From Elioraea tepidiphila DSM 17972 (GTDB taxonomy: Bacteria; Pseudomonadota; Alphaproteobacteria; Acetobacterales; Acetobacteraceae), in contig NZ_KB899918.1 in the NCBI RefSeq assembly GCF_000378465.1, forward strand, positions 1-64,000: a stretch of 64,000 nucleotides of DNA. The letters are read 5' to 3'. Under the pieces are notes generated by a model. The model did not search any database, was not told the origin of the DNA, and saw only the letters and a list, made by a program, of their open reading frames with translations. The position numbers and the translations under genes were made by a program. Shown here one piece after another: positions 37,016 to 49,948 of this stretch (within the stretch, counting starts at the first letter, position 1; every line of letters begins with the position of its first letter).

Positions 37016-38878
37016 ATGCTGCGCGCCGCCGAACGCCTGATCCCGCCCACCGAGGCGGCGCCCGAGGCCGTGCCCCCGCCTGGGCTTGCCGCGTTCTACT
37101 GGCACTTCATCCGCCAGGCGAAGGGCCCCTTCGCGGCGATGTTCGCCGTGGTCGGCGTGGTCGCGGTGCTCGACACGCTGGTGCCGTTCTTCATGGGCCG
37201 GCTGGTGACCCTGCTCGCGACCCATCCGGGCGAGGCGCTCTGGGCGAACGCCTGGCCCGAGCTGCTCGCGATGGCGGCGGTGATGCTGCTCGGCCGGCCA
37301 CTCGCGCTGCTGACCCAGTCGGTGCTGACCAACCAAGTGATCGCGGCCAACGTGACCAACCGCATCCGCTGGCAGAGCCACTGGCACGTCTCGCGTCAGG
37401 GCTGGAGCTTCTTCCAGAACGACTTCGCGGGCCGGATCGCCACGCGGGTGATGCAGACCGGCCCGGCCTTGCGCGAGTCGGTCGTCGCCTCGGCCCAGGC
37501 GGTCTGGTACCTCGTGGTCTACGGCATCGGCTCGGTCGTGATGATGGCCTCGTTCGAGCCGGTGCTGACCCTGCCGATGCTGATCTGGCTGGTGTTCTAC
37601 GTCGCGCTGCTGCGCTGGTTCGTGCCCCGGCTGCGCGACCGCTCCAAGGCCACCAGCGAGAAACGCTCGATGGTCACGGGCCGGATCGTCGATACCTACA
37701 CCAACATCCTGACCGTGAAGCTGTTCGCGCGCGCGGCCGACCAGGACGCGTTCGTGCGCTCCGGCATCGACCAGCACACCGCGACGTTCCACCGCCAGCT
37801 CAGGATGATCACTCTGTTCGGGATCTGTCTCTGGACCGCCTCGGCGCTGATGGTGACCTCCACCGGCGCGCTCGCAGTCGTGCTGGCGGTGCGCGGGCAG
37901 ATCGAGGTCGGCATGGTCGCCGCCGTGCTGCCGCTCGCCTGGCAGATGCTGCGCAATGCCGGCTGGGTGGCCGAGAGCGTGACCGCGATCTTCGAGAACG
38001 TGGGCATCGTGCAGGAGGGGATGGACACGATCGCCAAGCCGCTCCGCAATCCCGACCGGGCGGATGCGGTGCCGCTCGTGGTCACCGAGGGGCGGATCGC
38101 GTTCGAGCGCGTCACCTTCGGCTACGGCACGATCCGCGGCGTGATCCGCGACCTCGATCTCGCGATCGCGCCGGGCGAGCGGGTGGGGCTGGTCGGGCAT
38201 TCGGGGGCCGGCAAATCGACGCTGATCAACCTGCTGCTGCGCTTCTTCGAGCCCGAGCAGGGCCGCATCGTGATCGACGGCCAGGACATCGCCGCCGCCA
38301 CCCAGGAGAGCCTGCGCCAGCAGATCGCCGTGGTGACGCAGGACACTTCGCTGCTGCACCGCTCGATCCGCGACAACATCCGCTACGGCCGGCCCGAGGC
38401 CTCGGAGGCCGCGGTGATCGACGCGGCGAAACGCGCCGAGGCGCATGACTTCATCCTGGGCCTCGAGGACTGGGACGGACGGCGCGGCTACGACAGCGAG
38501 GTCGGCGAGCGGGGCGTGAAGCTCTCCGGCGGGCAGCGCCAGCGCATCGCGATCGCGCGGGTGATCCTGAAGGATGCGCCGATCCTGATCCTCGACGAGG
38601 CCACGAGCGCGCTCGACAGCGAGGCCGAGGCCGCGATCCAGGCGAGCCTCGACAGGCTGATGACCGGGCGCACGGTGATCGCGATCGCGCACCGGCTGTC
38701 GACCATCGCGAAGATGGACCGGCTGGTCGTGATGGAGGCGGGCAGGATCGTCGAGCAGGGCAGCCACGCCGAGCTGCTCGAACGCGGCGGAGCCTATGCG
38801 CGGATGTGGGCGCGCCAGTCGGGCGGCTTCATCGACGAGCCGGAGGGAGCGGGGCGCGTGGGCTACCCGGCGGCGTAG
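37016..38878 (+). CDS. ABC exporter, fused permease and ATPase
   Basis: The 620-residue protein has an ABC exporter membrane domain (about 50-340, six helices) and a nucleotide-binding domain with Walker A 'GHSGAGKST', signature LSGGQRQR, Walker B 'ILILDEATSALD' and 'AHRLSTI'. Half-transporters of this type work as homodimers and export lipids, peptides or drugs; the substrate is not evident. It is divergent from the GldA-like gene. An upstream in-frame ATG at 36977 would add 13 residues. Confidence 0.9.
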   Translation: MLRAAERLIPPTEAAPEAVPPPGLAAFYWHFIRQAKGPFAAMFAVVGVVAVLDTLVPFFMGRLVTLLATHPGEALWANAWPELLAMAAVMLLGRPLALLTQSVLTNQVIAANVTNRIRWQSHWHVSRQGWSFFQNDFAGRIATRVMQTGPALRESVVASAQAVWYLVVYGIGSVVMMASFEPVLTLPMLIWLVFYVALLRWFVPRLRDRSKATSEKRSMVTGRIVDTYTNILTVKLFARAADQDAFVRSGIDQHTATFHRQLRMITLFGICLWTASALMVTSTGALAVVLAVRGQIEVGMVAAVLPLAWQMLRNAGWVAESVTAIFENVGIVQEGMDTIAKPLRNPDRADAVPLVVTEGRIAFERVTFGYGTIRGVIRDLDLAIAPGERVGLVGHSGAGKSTLINLLLRFFEPEQGRIVIDGQDIAAATQESLRQQIAVVTQDTSLLHRSIRDNIRYGRPEASEAAVIDAAKRAEAHDFILGLEDWDGRRGYDSEVGERGVKLSGGQRQRIAIARVILKDAPILILDEATSALDSEAEAAIQASLDRLMTGRTVIAIAHRLSTIAKMDRLVVMEAGRIVEQGSHAELLERGGAYARMWARQSGGFIDEPEGAGRVGYPAA

Positions 38879-38882
38879 CTGT

Positions 38883-41364
<2,482 letters not shown>

Positions 41365-41415
41365 ACGCAAATCGGCCCTTGCGCCGACGCGGCGGGAGAT
41401 GATTCTCTCGTCCGG

Positions 41416-41745
41416 ATGTCCATCGCCGCCGAACTGAAGCGCCGCGCATTCGCCGCCGTGCCGCCCGTGCTGGGGCTTGCGCTGGTCGGGTTCTTCGCCT
41501 GGCACACGCTGCACGGCAGCCGCGGCCTGATCGCGCTCGGCGCGATCCAGGAGCAGATCGCGCTCGCCGAGACGGAGCTCGCCCGGCTGGAGGCCGAGCG
41601 GGTGCGCATGGAGCGCAAGGTCGACGCGCTCCGGGTCGAGCATCTCGACGGCGACGCGCTCGACGAGCGGGCGCGGCTGATGCTGAACATGGCCGCACCC
41701 GACGACATCGTGCTGCCTTACGGACCGAACGAGCGGCTCTACTGA
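41416..41745 (+). CDS. FtsB/DivIC-family septum formation initiator
   Basis: The 109-residue product has a single membrane helix (about 12-30), then a coiled coil rich in Glu, Leu and Arg (about 42-75) and a short C-terminal domain ending in 'ERLY'. This is the FtsB/DivIC layout, and the gene is next to eno as in many bacteria. It would act in the divisome with FtsL and FtsQ. The stop overlaps the end of the convergent MFS gene by seven bases. Confidence 0.82.
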   Translation: MSIAAELKRRAFAAVPPVLGLALVGFFAWHTLHGSRGLIALGAIQEQIALAETELARLEAERVRMERKVDALRVEHLDGDALDERARLMLNMAAPDDIVLPYGPNERLY

Positions 41746-42917
41746 GCCGCCGCCCGGCGGAGCGCGCCGGCCGGCGAGGCGACGATCGCGATCAGCGAGG
41801 CGGTGAAGCCCGCGAGGGCGAGCGCGAGCGTCGCCTCGACACCGCCCGCCGCGCTGACAACCGCGCCGGTGAGCGCGCCGAGCGGGCGGACGCCGAACAC
41901 GCTCGCCTGCATCAGTGCCGCGACCCGGCCGCGCTGGACGGCTCGCGTGACGGCTTGCAGCAGCCCGGTGCGCGCGACCATCCACAGCATGGGCCCGAAA
42001 CCGAGCAGGAACTGGCCCGCGGCGAAGGCCGGCGCGCCCGACCCGACCGCAATCAGGCCCGCTCCGAGCAGTGACGAGGCCGGTCCGAACACCAGCACAG
42101 CCGGGGGCGCCGCCCATGCCAGCACACGCGGCGCGGCGAGCGCGCCGAGGATCAGCCCCGCCCCGTAGCACGACAGCACCGTGCCGATCGTCGCCGGCGC
42201 CAGACCGCGCGCCGCGGTGAGCGGCACGAACAGTCCAGCAAGGGCGAAGAAGGCGAAGTTCCACGCGACCGCGCAGGTGGCGACTGCGCGCAGCCGCGGC
42301 TCGCGCCACACCGCCCGTGCCGCATCGGCGAGCCCGTTGGCCGATGCGTACGGCGTCGTGCCGGCGTCATCATCGGGCAGGCGGCGTGCGGCCGGCAGGG
42401 CCAGCAGAACCAAGGCGCTGGCGACGACCAGGGGCAGGGCAACGGCGTGACCCATGAGCAGTCCGGCCGCGAGCGGGGCGCCGAGGCTCGCGGCCGCGCG
42501 CGCGAGTTCGACCCTGGCGTTCGCGCGCGCGAGCGGCGGCGGCACGAGCCGCGGCACGGTCGCGACCACGGTGACCGCGACGGTGGCGGCCGCGCCCGCG
42601 ACCGCGGCCCCCCCGAGCGCCAGGGCGGGCATCCAGCCCTGCCACGCCGAAGCGGTCCCGATCACGAGCCCACCGAATGAGACCGCTAGCGCCCGAGTCA
42701 CCAGCGTGCGGGTCGCGAGCCGATCCGCCCATCGGCCGGCCGGCAGCGAGACCAGCAGCCAGGCCGAGGACTGCACCCCGACCAGTACCCCGACCACGCC
42801 CGGGCCGTGGCCGAGCAGCACGGCGATCAGGGGCTGGGCGGCGAACACGAGCTGATCCGCCGCGTGCGCGGCGAAGGCAGCGGCGGCGAGGCGATGCAGT
42901 GGGGTGGTTTGGGCCAT
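41739..42917 (-). CDS. Major facilitator superfamily transporter
   Basis: A 392-residue protein with about twelve hydrophobic helices and the MFS loop motif 'LPAGRWADRLATRTL' after helix 2. It resembles EntS-type or other MFS_1/MFS_3 efflux proteins. The Gly/Ala-rich helices make finer classification unsafe. No regulator is adjacent; the gene is divergent from the unknown gene at 43040. Confidence 0.8.
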   Translation of the reverse strand: MAQTTPLHRLAAAAFAAHAADQLVFAAQPLIAVLLGHGPGVVGVLVGVQSSAWLLVSLPAGRWADRLATRTLVTRALAVSFGGLVIGTASAWQGWMPALALGGAAVAGAAATVAVTVVATVPRLVPPPLARANARVELARAAASLGAPLAAGLLMGHAVALPLVVASALVLLALPAARRLPDDDAGTTPYASANGLADAARAVWREPRLRAVATCAVAWNFAFFALAGLFVPLTAARGLAPATIGTVLSCYGAGLILGALAAPRVLAWAAPPAVLVFGPASSLLGAGLIAVGSGAPAFAAGQFLLGFGPMLWMVARTGLLQAVTRAVQRGRVAALMQASVFGVRPLGALTGAVVSAAGGVEATLALALAGFTASLIAIVASPAGALRRAAAQ

Positions 42918-43039
42918 GCCGCGACGATGGCCTCGCCGGTTTACCCTCCGCGTGCCGCTGCTTGCGCTCGAAGTCGTGGCCGGTCGAAGGAGTTGCCGTT
43001 GCCCGAGGCGGTTTGCCAGAGTCGTCCCGGGAGGTTGGG

Positions 43040-43705
43040 ATGGCGTTCTGTCTCGGACTCGTCGATCTGAGGGTGCCCTCGCCGCACTCGCGGCCGGGCC
43101 GATTCGATGCGGTCGCCGCCTGGCGCGCGCAGCGGCGGCGCATCTGGCTGACGCGCTGCCGGATCACGCTGACCACCGACACGGACGAGGGCCAATCCGG
43201 CATCGTCGCGCGGGTGCAAAGCGCGGTCGCGGCGCATCGCCGCGGTGCGGAGGCCGTCGAGCTCGACATCGTCTGCCATGGCACGGCGTTCGGCTATTCG
43301 GGGTCGCTCGACGCGGCGCCGGTCTCCGATCCCCACGGCATCTCGGGGCTCGGCTATGCGCTGCAACTCGGCACCGGGCTCGGCATCCCGACGATGCATC
43401 ACTGGGCGCCCCTGCAGAACGTCTTCCGCCGGGTCCGGCTCTACGCCTGCGGCGAGCGCAACCCGTCGCTGGACCGCGCCTATCTGAACAATATCGCGCG
43501 CGAGCAGTTCTGCCGACGCTTCGCCGACCTGCTGGGCGCCGAAGTGGTGAGCAGTGCCGCGACCTGCGTCTATGCGGTCCTGCCCGACCCGACGCCGGAC
43601 CCCAGCATCGAGGTGGATGGCTGGGACGGCAGCGCGCCGGTGACCGTCTTCCTGCCGGGCGGACGCACGCGCGTTCTGCCGCGCAGCGATCGGCTCGGTC
43701 GCTGA
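43040..43705 (+). CDS. Uncharacterised protein with caspase-fold-like motifs
   Basis: I recognise no named family. The 221-residue product starts at an ATG with GGGAGGTT upstream. Its middle has a strand plus His-Gly ('VELDIVCHG', H80) and, about 55 residues later, a strand plus Cys ('VRLYACG', C137), followed by 'GAEVVSSAATCVYAV'. This order and spacing resemble clan CD (caspase, DUF4347-like) His/Cys dyads. There is no signal peptide or membrane helix. The gene stands alone between a divergent MFS gene and pdhA, with 161 bases to pdhA. Confidence 0.6.
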   Translation: MAFCLGLVDLRVPSPHSRPGRFDAVAAWRAQRRRIWLTRCRITLTTDTDEGQSGIVARVQSAVAAHRRGAEAVELDIVCHGTAFGYSGSLDAAPVSDPHGISGLGYALQLGTGLGIPTMHHWAPLQNVFRRVRLYACGERNPSLDRAYLNNIAREQFCRRFADLLGAEVVSSAATCVYAVLPDPTPDPSIEVDGWDGSAPVTVFLPGGRTRVLPRSDRLGR

Positions 43706-43866
43706 CAGCGTGGCCTTCGCGCAGTTTCGCGTCGTCTGGCGGATGGAGCGGGACGGTCTGTTGCGTGGTGAGGGCTTGCCGGGCAACAGTTTCCCCTGTC
43801 TTGCTAACGCCAAACGTGCCGTCTAGGTGCAGGCACGACCGAACCGATCCGACGGGGGGAACGAGG

Positions 43867-44889
43867 ATGGCAACTGCCAATACCGCCCAGAGCAAGAAGG
43901 GCAGGGCCGCGAAGCCCCTGGCGATGACGCGCGAGGAGCTGCTCAAGGCCTTCCGCGAGATGCTGCTGATCCGCCGCTTCGAGGAGAAGGCGGGCCAGCT
44001 CTACGGCATGGGGCTGATCGGCGGGTTCTGCCACCTCTATATCGGCCAGGAGGCCGTGGTGGTGGGCATGCAGTCCGTGCTCAAGCCCGGCGATCAGGTG
44101 ATCACCTCCTACCGCGACCACGGCCACATGCTCGCCTGCGGCATGGACCCGCGTGGCGTGATGGCGGAACTCACGGGGCGCATCGGCGGCTACTCCAAGG
44201 GCAAGGGCGGCTCGATGCACATGTTCTCGATCGAGAAGGGGTTCTATGGCGGGCACGGCATCGTCGGCGCGCAGGTGAGCCTCGGCGCGGGCCTCGCCTT
44301 CGCCAACTGGTACCGCGGCAACGACCACGTGTGCCTGACCTATTTCGGCGAGGGCGCGGCCAACCAGGGGCAGGTCTACGAGAGCTTCAACCTGGCCGCG
44401 CTGTGGAAGCTGCCCTGCGTGTTCATCATCGAGAACAACCGCTACTCGATGGGCACCTCGCAGGAGCGCGCGACCACCTCCAAGGATCTGTCGCAGAAGG
44501 GCGCGCCGTGGGGCATCCCCGGCATGCAGGTCGACGGCATGGACGTGCTGAAGGTGCGCGAGGCGGCCGAGGAGGTCGTTGCGCACTGCCGGTCGGGCAA
44601 GGGCCCGTACCTGATGGAGATCCTCACCTACCGCTACCGCGGCCACTCGATGTCCGATCCGGCGAAGTACCGCACGCGCGACGAGGTGCAGAAGATGCGC
44701 GAGACGCGCGACCCGATCGAGGGGGCGCGCAAGGTGCTGGTCGAGACGCTGGGCGTGACGGAGGCCGAACTGAAGGCGATCGAGGAGGAGGTTCGGGCGA
44801 TCGTGCAGGACGCCGCCGACTTCGCGCAGCAGAGCCCCGAGCCGCCGGAGAGCGAGCTCTGGACCGACGTTCTGACCGAGGCGGCCTGA
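43867..44889 (+). CDS. pdhA: Pyruvate dehydrogenase E1 component, alpha subunit
   Basis: PdhA decarboxylates pyruvate with thiamine diphosphate and passes the acetyl group to lipoyl-E2. At 340 residues it is the short alpha subunit of heterotetrameric E1. The ThDP motif is '[21 protein letters not shown]...NN', starting G-E-G rather than the common G-D-G, and the '[11 protein letters not shown]' loop is present. It leads pdhA-pdhB-pdhC-lpd. The 161-base gap upstream presumably holds the promoter, which I could not define. Confidence 0.95.
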   Translation: MATANTAQSKKGRAAKPLAMTREELLKAFREMLLIRRFEEKAGQLYGMGLIGGFCHLYIGQEAVVVGMQSVLKPGDQVITSYRDHGHMLACGMDPRGVMAELTGRIGGYSKGKGGSMHMFSIEKGFYGGHGIVGAQVSLGAGLAFANWYRGNDHVCLTYFGEGAANQGQVYESFNLAALWKLPCVFIIENNRYSMGTSQERATTSKDLSQKGAPWGIPGMQVDGMDVLKVREAAEEVVAHCRSGKGPYLMEILTYRYRGHSMSDPAKYRTRDEVQKMRETRDPIEGARKVLVETLGVTEAELKAIEEEVRAIVQDAADFAQQSPEPPESELWTDVLTEAA

Positions 44890-44905
44890 GGCGGGGGGCA
44901 CGACC

Positions 44906-46270
<1,365 letters not shown>

Positions 46271-46292
46271 GGTCGGGGGAGAGAGACGGACG

Positions 46293-47585
46293 ATGGGCAC
46301 GCAGATCCTGATGCCGGCGCTGAGCCCGACCATGACCGAGGGCACGCTCGCGCGCTGGCTGAAGAAGGAAGGCGACACGATCAAGGCGGGCGACGTGATC
46401 GCGGAGATCGAGACCGACAAGGCGACCATGGAGGTCGAGGCGGTCGATGAGGGGGTGCTGGCGAAGATCCTGGTGCCCGAGGGCACGGCCGGCGTGGCGG
46501 TGAACGCGCCGATCGCCGAGCTGGCGGGCGAGGGGGGTGCGAAGCCCGCGCCGAAGCCGGAAGCCAAGGCCGAGGCGGCCAAGCCAGCGCCCGCTGCCAA
46601 GGCCGCGTTCGATCCCCAGCCCGATCCACCGAAGACGCAACCCGGCAACGGACACGACAAGGGCGAACGGGTGTTCGCGAGCCCGCTCGCCCGGCGCATG
46701 GCCGCGCAGGCCGGGATCGACCTCGCCGCGCTGAAGGGCAGCGGGCCGAACGGACGGATCGTCAAGGCCGATATCGAGGCGGCGATGTCGGGCGCGGCGC
46801 CGAAGGCTGCGCCGGCGCCGGCGGCCGCTGTCGCACCGGCCGCGGCGCCTGCCCCGAAGCCAACGGCGCCGGCCGCGCCGATCGCCGCGCCGCACACGCT
46901 CGCGCCCCACTCGACGATGCGCAAGGTGATCGCGCGGCGCCTGTCGGAGAGCAAGGCGACGATCCCGCACTTCTACGCCACGGTGGATGTCGAGCTCGAT
47001 GCGCTGCTGAAGCTGCGCGCCGAGCTGAACGCCAGGTCGCCGAAGGACGGGCCGGGGGCGTGGAAGGTGTCGGTCAACGACATGATCATCAAGGCGTCGG
47101 CGATCGCGTTGCGCCGGCTGCCGAAGGTGAACGCGTCGTGGCAGGACGACGCAATGGTCATGTACCAGGACGTCGACATCTCGGTCGCGGTGTCGATCCC
47201 GGACGGGCTGATCACGCCGATCGTGCGCAAGGCGGACCAGAAGGGGCTGGCCGCGATCTCGAACGAGATGAAGGACCTCGCCGCGCGCGCGAAGGCGGGA
47301 AAGCTCAAGCCCGAGGAGTTCCAGGGCGGGTCGTTCTCGATCAGCAACATGGGCATGATGGGGGTGAAGGATTTCGCCGCCATCATCAACCCGCCGCAGG
47401 CCGCCATCCTGGCGGTGAGCGCGGGCGAGCAGCGGCCGGTGGTGAAGGACGGGGCGCTCGCGATCGCGACGGTGATGACGGTGACGCTCAGCGTCGATCA
47501 TCGGGTGATCGACGGCGCCTTGGCGGCGGAGTGGCTCGGCGTGTTCAAGGGGATCATCGAGGATCCGTTGCAGATGATGCTCTGA
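46293..47585 (+). CDS. pdhC: Dihydrolipoyllysine-residue acetyltransferase (E2)
   Basis: The 430-residue E2 has one lipoyl domain (1-80, K43), an Ala/Pro linker, a peripheral-subunit-binding domain around 125-160 ('[29 protein letters not shown]'-like), a second linker, and the catalytic acetyltransferase domain ending in '[15 protein letters not shown]' with H403 and D407. It forms the core of the complex. A palindromic intergenic element separates it from lpd. Confidence 0.95.
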   Translation: MGTQILMPALSPTMTEGTLARWLKKEGDTIKAGDVIAEIETDKATMEVEAVDEGVLAKILVPEGTAGVAVNAPIAELAGEGGAKPAPKPEAKAEAAKPAPAAKAAFDPQPDPPKTQPGNGHDKGERVFASPLARRMAAQAGIDLAALKGSGPNGRIVKADIEAAMSGAAPKAAPAPAAAVAPAAAPAPKPTAPAAPIAAPHTLAPHSTMRKVIARRLSESKATIPHFYATVDVELDALLKLRAELNARSPKDGPGAWKVSVNDMIIKASAIALRRLPKVNASWQDDAMVMYQDVDISVAVSIPDGLITPIVRKADQKGLAAISNEMKDLAARAKAGKLKPEEFQGGSFSISNMGMMGVKDFAAIINPPQAAILAVSAGEQRPVVKDGALAIATVMTVTLSVDHRVIDGALAAEWLGVFKGIIEDPLQMML

Positions 47586-47594
47586 CGTGAAGCC

Positions 47595-47721
47595 GGGGGA
47601 GAGCGTCCTCTCCCCCGGACCCCCTGATGAGGGTGCCCCTCCCGTTGGTCGGGGCACGCGTCGCGACCAACGGGAGCGACGCCCTCCCTAGGGGTGCGCG
47701 AGGGGAGAGGACGCTCTCCCC
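47595..47721. repeat. Nested palindromic intergenic element
   Basis: Three hairpins fill the pdhC-lpd gap. The left one is a perfect 9-bp stem GGGGGAGAG/CTCTCCCCC with loop CGTC (47595-47616). The right one is GGGGAGAG/CTCTCCCC with loop GACG (47702-47721) and is the reverse complement of the left. In the centre, CTCCCGTTGGTCG (47639-47651) pairs perfectly with CGACCAACGGGAG (47664-47676). The whole is a REP/BIME-like nested inverted repeat that could fold as one long structure in the pdh mRNA. Confidence 0.85.
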
Positions 47722-47742
47722 TCGCTGTTCTTGGAGGTGCAG

Positions 47743-49143
47743 ATGGCAGACCAGTACGACCTCATCGTGATCGGCGGCGGCCCGGGCGGCTATGTCGCGG
47801 CGATCCGCGCCACCCAGCTCGGCCTCAAGACCGCGCTGGTCGAACGCGAGCACCTCGGCGGCATCTGCCTCAACTGGGGCTGCATCCCGACCAAGGCGCT
47901 GCTGCGCTCCTCCGAGATCAACCATTTGCTGCACACGCTCGATGCCTATGGCTTCGCCGCCGACAATCCGCGCTACGACTTCGCGAAGGTGATCAAGCGC
48001 TCGCGCCAGGTCGCGAGCCAGCTCTCCGGCGGCGTGAAGCACCTGCTCAAGAAGAACAGGGTCACGGTGATCGACGGCCACGGCAAGCTCGCGGGGCCGC
48101 AGGCCGTGGCCGTCGAGAAGGACGGCAAGAAGGTCGCCGACCTGCAGTCGCCGCACATCATCCTGGCCACCGGCGCGCGCGCACGCGTGCTGCCGGGCAT
48201 CGAGCCGGACGGCGAAACGATCTGGACCTACAAGGAAGCGATGGTTCCCAAGGCGATGCCGAGATCGCTGCTGGTGATCGGCTCCGGCGCGATCGGCATC
48301 GAGTTCGCCTCGTTCTACGCCAACATGGGGGCGAAGGTGACTGTGGTGGAGGTGCTCGACCGCGTGCTGCCGGTGGAGGACGAGGAGATCTCGGCCTTCG
48401 CGCACAAGGCCTTCGCCAAGCAGGGCATGACGATCATGACCGGTGCGAAGGTGCAGGGCGTGAGAAAGAACGGCAAGCTCGCCCGCGTCACGGTCGAGGA
48501 CAGCAAGGGCAAGGTGCAGGACGTCGAGGTCGAGGTCGTGATCAGCGCGGTCGGCATCGTCGGCAATGTCGAGGGGATCGGCCTCGAAGGCACCAAGGTG
48601 AAGGTGGACCGCACGCACGTGGTCACCGACGGCTACGGCCGCACCGGCGAACCCGGCGTCTATGCGATCGGCGACCTGACGGGACCGCCCTGGCTCGCGC
48701 ACAAGGCGTCGCACGAGGGCGTGGTGTGCGTGGAGGCGATCGCGGGCAAGAACGACGTCCACCCGATCGACCCGACCACCATCCCCGGCTGCACCTATTG
48801 CCGGCCGCAGGTCGCGTCGGTGGGGCTGACCGAGGCAGCGGCCAAGGCGAAGGGGCACCAGGTGCGCGTGGGCCGGTTCCCGTTCATCGGCAACGGCAAG
48901 GCGATCGCGCTCGGCGAGCCCGAGGGCCTGGTGAAGACCGTGTTCGACGCGAAGACGGGCGAGCTGCTCGGCGCGCACATGGTCGGCGCCGAGGTGACGG
49001 AGATGATCCAGGGCTACGCGATCGCGCGCACGGCGGAGCTGACCGAGGCCGAGCTCATGCACACGGTGTTCCCGCACCCGACGCTGTCGGAGATGATGCA
49101 CGAGAGCGTGCTGGACGCGTACGGGCGGGTGATCCACATCTGA
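47743..49143 (+). CDS. lpdA: Dihydrolipoyl dehydrogenase (E3)
   Basis: The 466-residue flavoprotein reoxidises dihydrolipoamide with NAD. It has the FAD motif 'VIGGGPGGYVAAI', the redox pair C42/C47 in 'GGICLNWGCIPTKALL', the NAD motif 'VIGSGAIGIEFASFYANMG' and the C-terminal catalytic 'HPTLSEMMHE'. I use the ATG at 47743 (GGAGGTG seven bases ahead) rather than the in-frame ATG at 47731. It is the dedicated E3 of this complex. Confidence 0.96.
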   Translation: MADQYDLIVIGGGPGGYVAAIRATQLGLKTALVEREHLGGICLNWGCIPTKALLRSSEINHLLHTLDAYGFAADNPRYDFAKVIKRSRQVASQLSGGVKHLLKKNRVTVIDGHGKLAGPQAVAVEKDGKKVADLQSPHIILATGARARVLPGIEPDGETIWTYKEAMVPKAMPRSLLVIGSGAIGIEFASFYANMGAKVTVVEVLDRVLPVEDEEISAFAHKAFAKQGMTIMTGAKVQGVRKNGKLARVTVEDSKGKVQDVEVEVVISAVGIVGNVEGIGLEGTKVKVDRTHVVTDGYGRTGEPGVYAIGDLTGPPWLAHKASHEGVVCVEAIAGKNDVHPIDPTTIPGCTYCRPQVASVGLTEAAAKAKGHQVRVGRFPFIGNGKAIALGEPEGLVKTVFDAKTGELLGAHMVGAEVTEMIQGYAIARTAELTEAELMHTVFPHPTLSEMMHESVLDAYGRVIHI

Positions 49144-49174
49144 TACGATCAGCGCCCGGAAAGGAGGGCGCAGC

Positions 49175-49945
49175 ATGGTCGATCTCTGGATTCCCGCAAG
49201 CTCCGGCCCCGCCCTCGCGGCGCAGAAGGCACGGCTCGCTCTCGAAACGGGCGCCTCCGAGCGCGACGTCGACCTCGCCATCGCCTCGGGCTTCGACCCG
49301 CGCGACGTGCACACGATCCGCAGCTACAGCGAGACGAAGTCGCTGCTGCTGGTGTTCCGCTGCCCCAAGGCGTCCGCGCGACCCTGGCACGGGGAGTACG
49401 CGCCGAAGGTCGGCGCGGTTGCGACCAAGTCCGACGCCTCGGGCCGGGCCGCGCACAAGGGCCGGATCTACGTCTCGGACTACGACCTGATGTCGGTCTG
49501 GCGCGTCTCCGGGCCCATCTCGGGGCGGAGCTACCAGAAGATCTTCGTCACGGCGCTGCAACGCGGCGCCAAGCGCGGTGCGTGGTCGGCCGAGGCGCGC
49601 GACACCGTGCGCGACCTGAATGCGTCCGGCATGGTCAGCCGCATCCAGCACGGCGCGCAGGACGACTGGGCTTCGACGAGCAACCGCGGCATCGACGCCT
49701 CGGACCGGTTTCTCGCCTTCGAGGTCGGGCAGGCCTGGTACCTGCCCTCGGCGGCGGACTGCGAGCGCTTCTACCGCACCCGCGCGCTCCGCTGGCCCTA
49801 CGCCAAGGACGGCTCCTATACGGGGCCTGACGAACTCTACGGCCCCACCGGCAAGCCGATCGGTGGCGACTGGGCGCAGAAGGCGGGCGCGCCCACGAAC
49901 GGCATCGTGCTGCTTGACGGACACGGCCGGCCCATCGACATCTGA
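49175..49945 (+). CDS. Protein resembling the catalytic core of ExoY/CyaA/edema-factor nucleotidyl cyclases
   Basis: The 256-residue protein has no signal peptide. 'LLLVFRCP' (R62) is followed by K78 and K85 seven residues apart in 'YAPKVGAVATKSD', as the two catalytic lysines are spaced in ExoY and edema factor. Next come 'SDYDLMSV' (D102/D104, the metal-binding D-Y-D) and 'VRDLNASGMVSRIQHG' with H159. The roughly 100-residue insertion between the second lysine and D-Y-D in the toxins is missing, and the catalytic Asn position is not obvious. Activity is unproven. It lies between lpd and lipA. Confidence 0.45.
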   Translation: MVDLWIPASSGPALAAQKARLALETGASERDVDLAIASGFDPRDVHTIRSYSETKSLLLVFRCPKASARPWHGEYAPKVGAVATKSDASGRAAHKGRIYVSDYDLMSVWRVSGPISGRSYQKIFVTALQRGAKRGAWSAEARDTVRDLNASGMVSRIQHGAQDDWASTSNRGIDASDRFLAFEVGQAWYLPSAADCERFYRTRALRWPYAKDGSYTGPDELYGPTGKPIGGDWAQKAGAPTNGIVLLDGHGRPIDI

Positions 49946-49948
49946 GCC

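Noticed and set aside
36842-38767. A 642-codon N-terminal extension of the GldA-like ATPase on the minus strand
   Set aside because: It lies antisense to the well-conserved ABC exporter and contains only shadow composition. The ATPase begins at 36841 with its own ribosome site.
47595-47721. A CRISPR array or plain terminator between pdhC and lpd
   Set aside because: The repeats are inverted rather than direct, lack regular spacers, and have no T-run.
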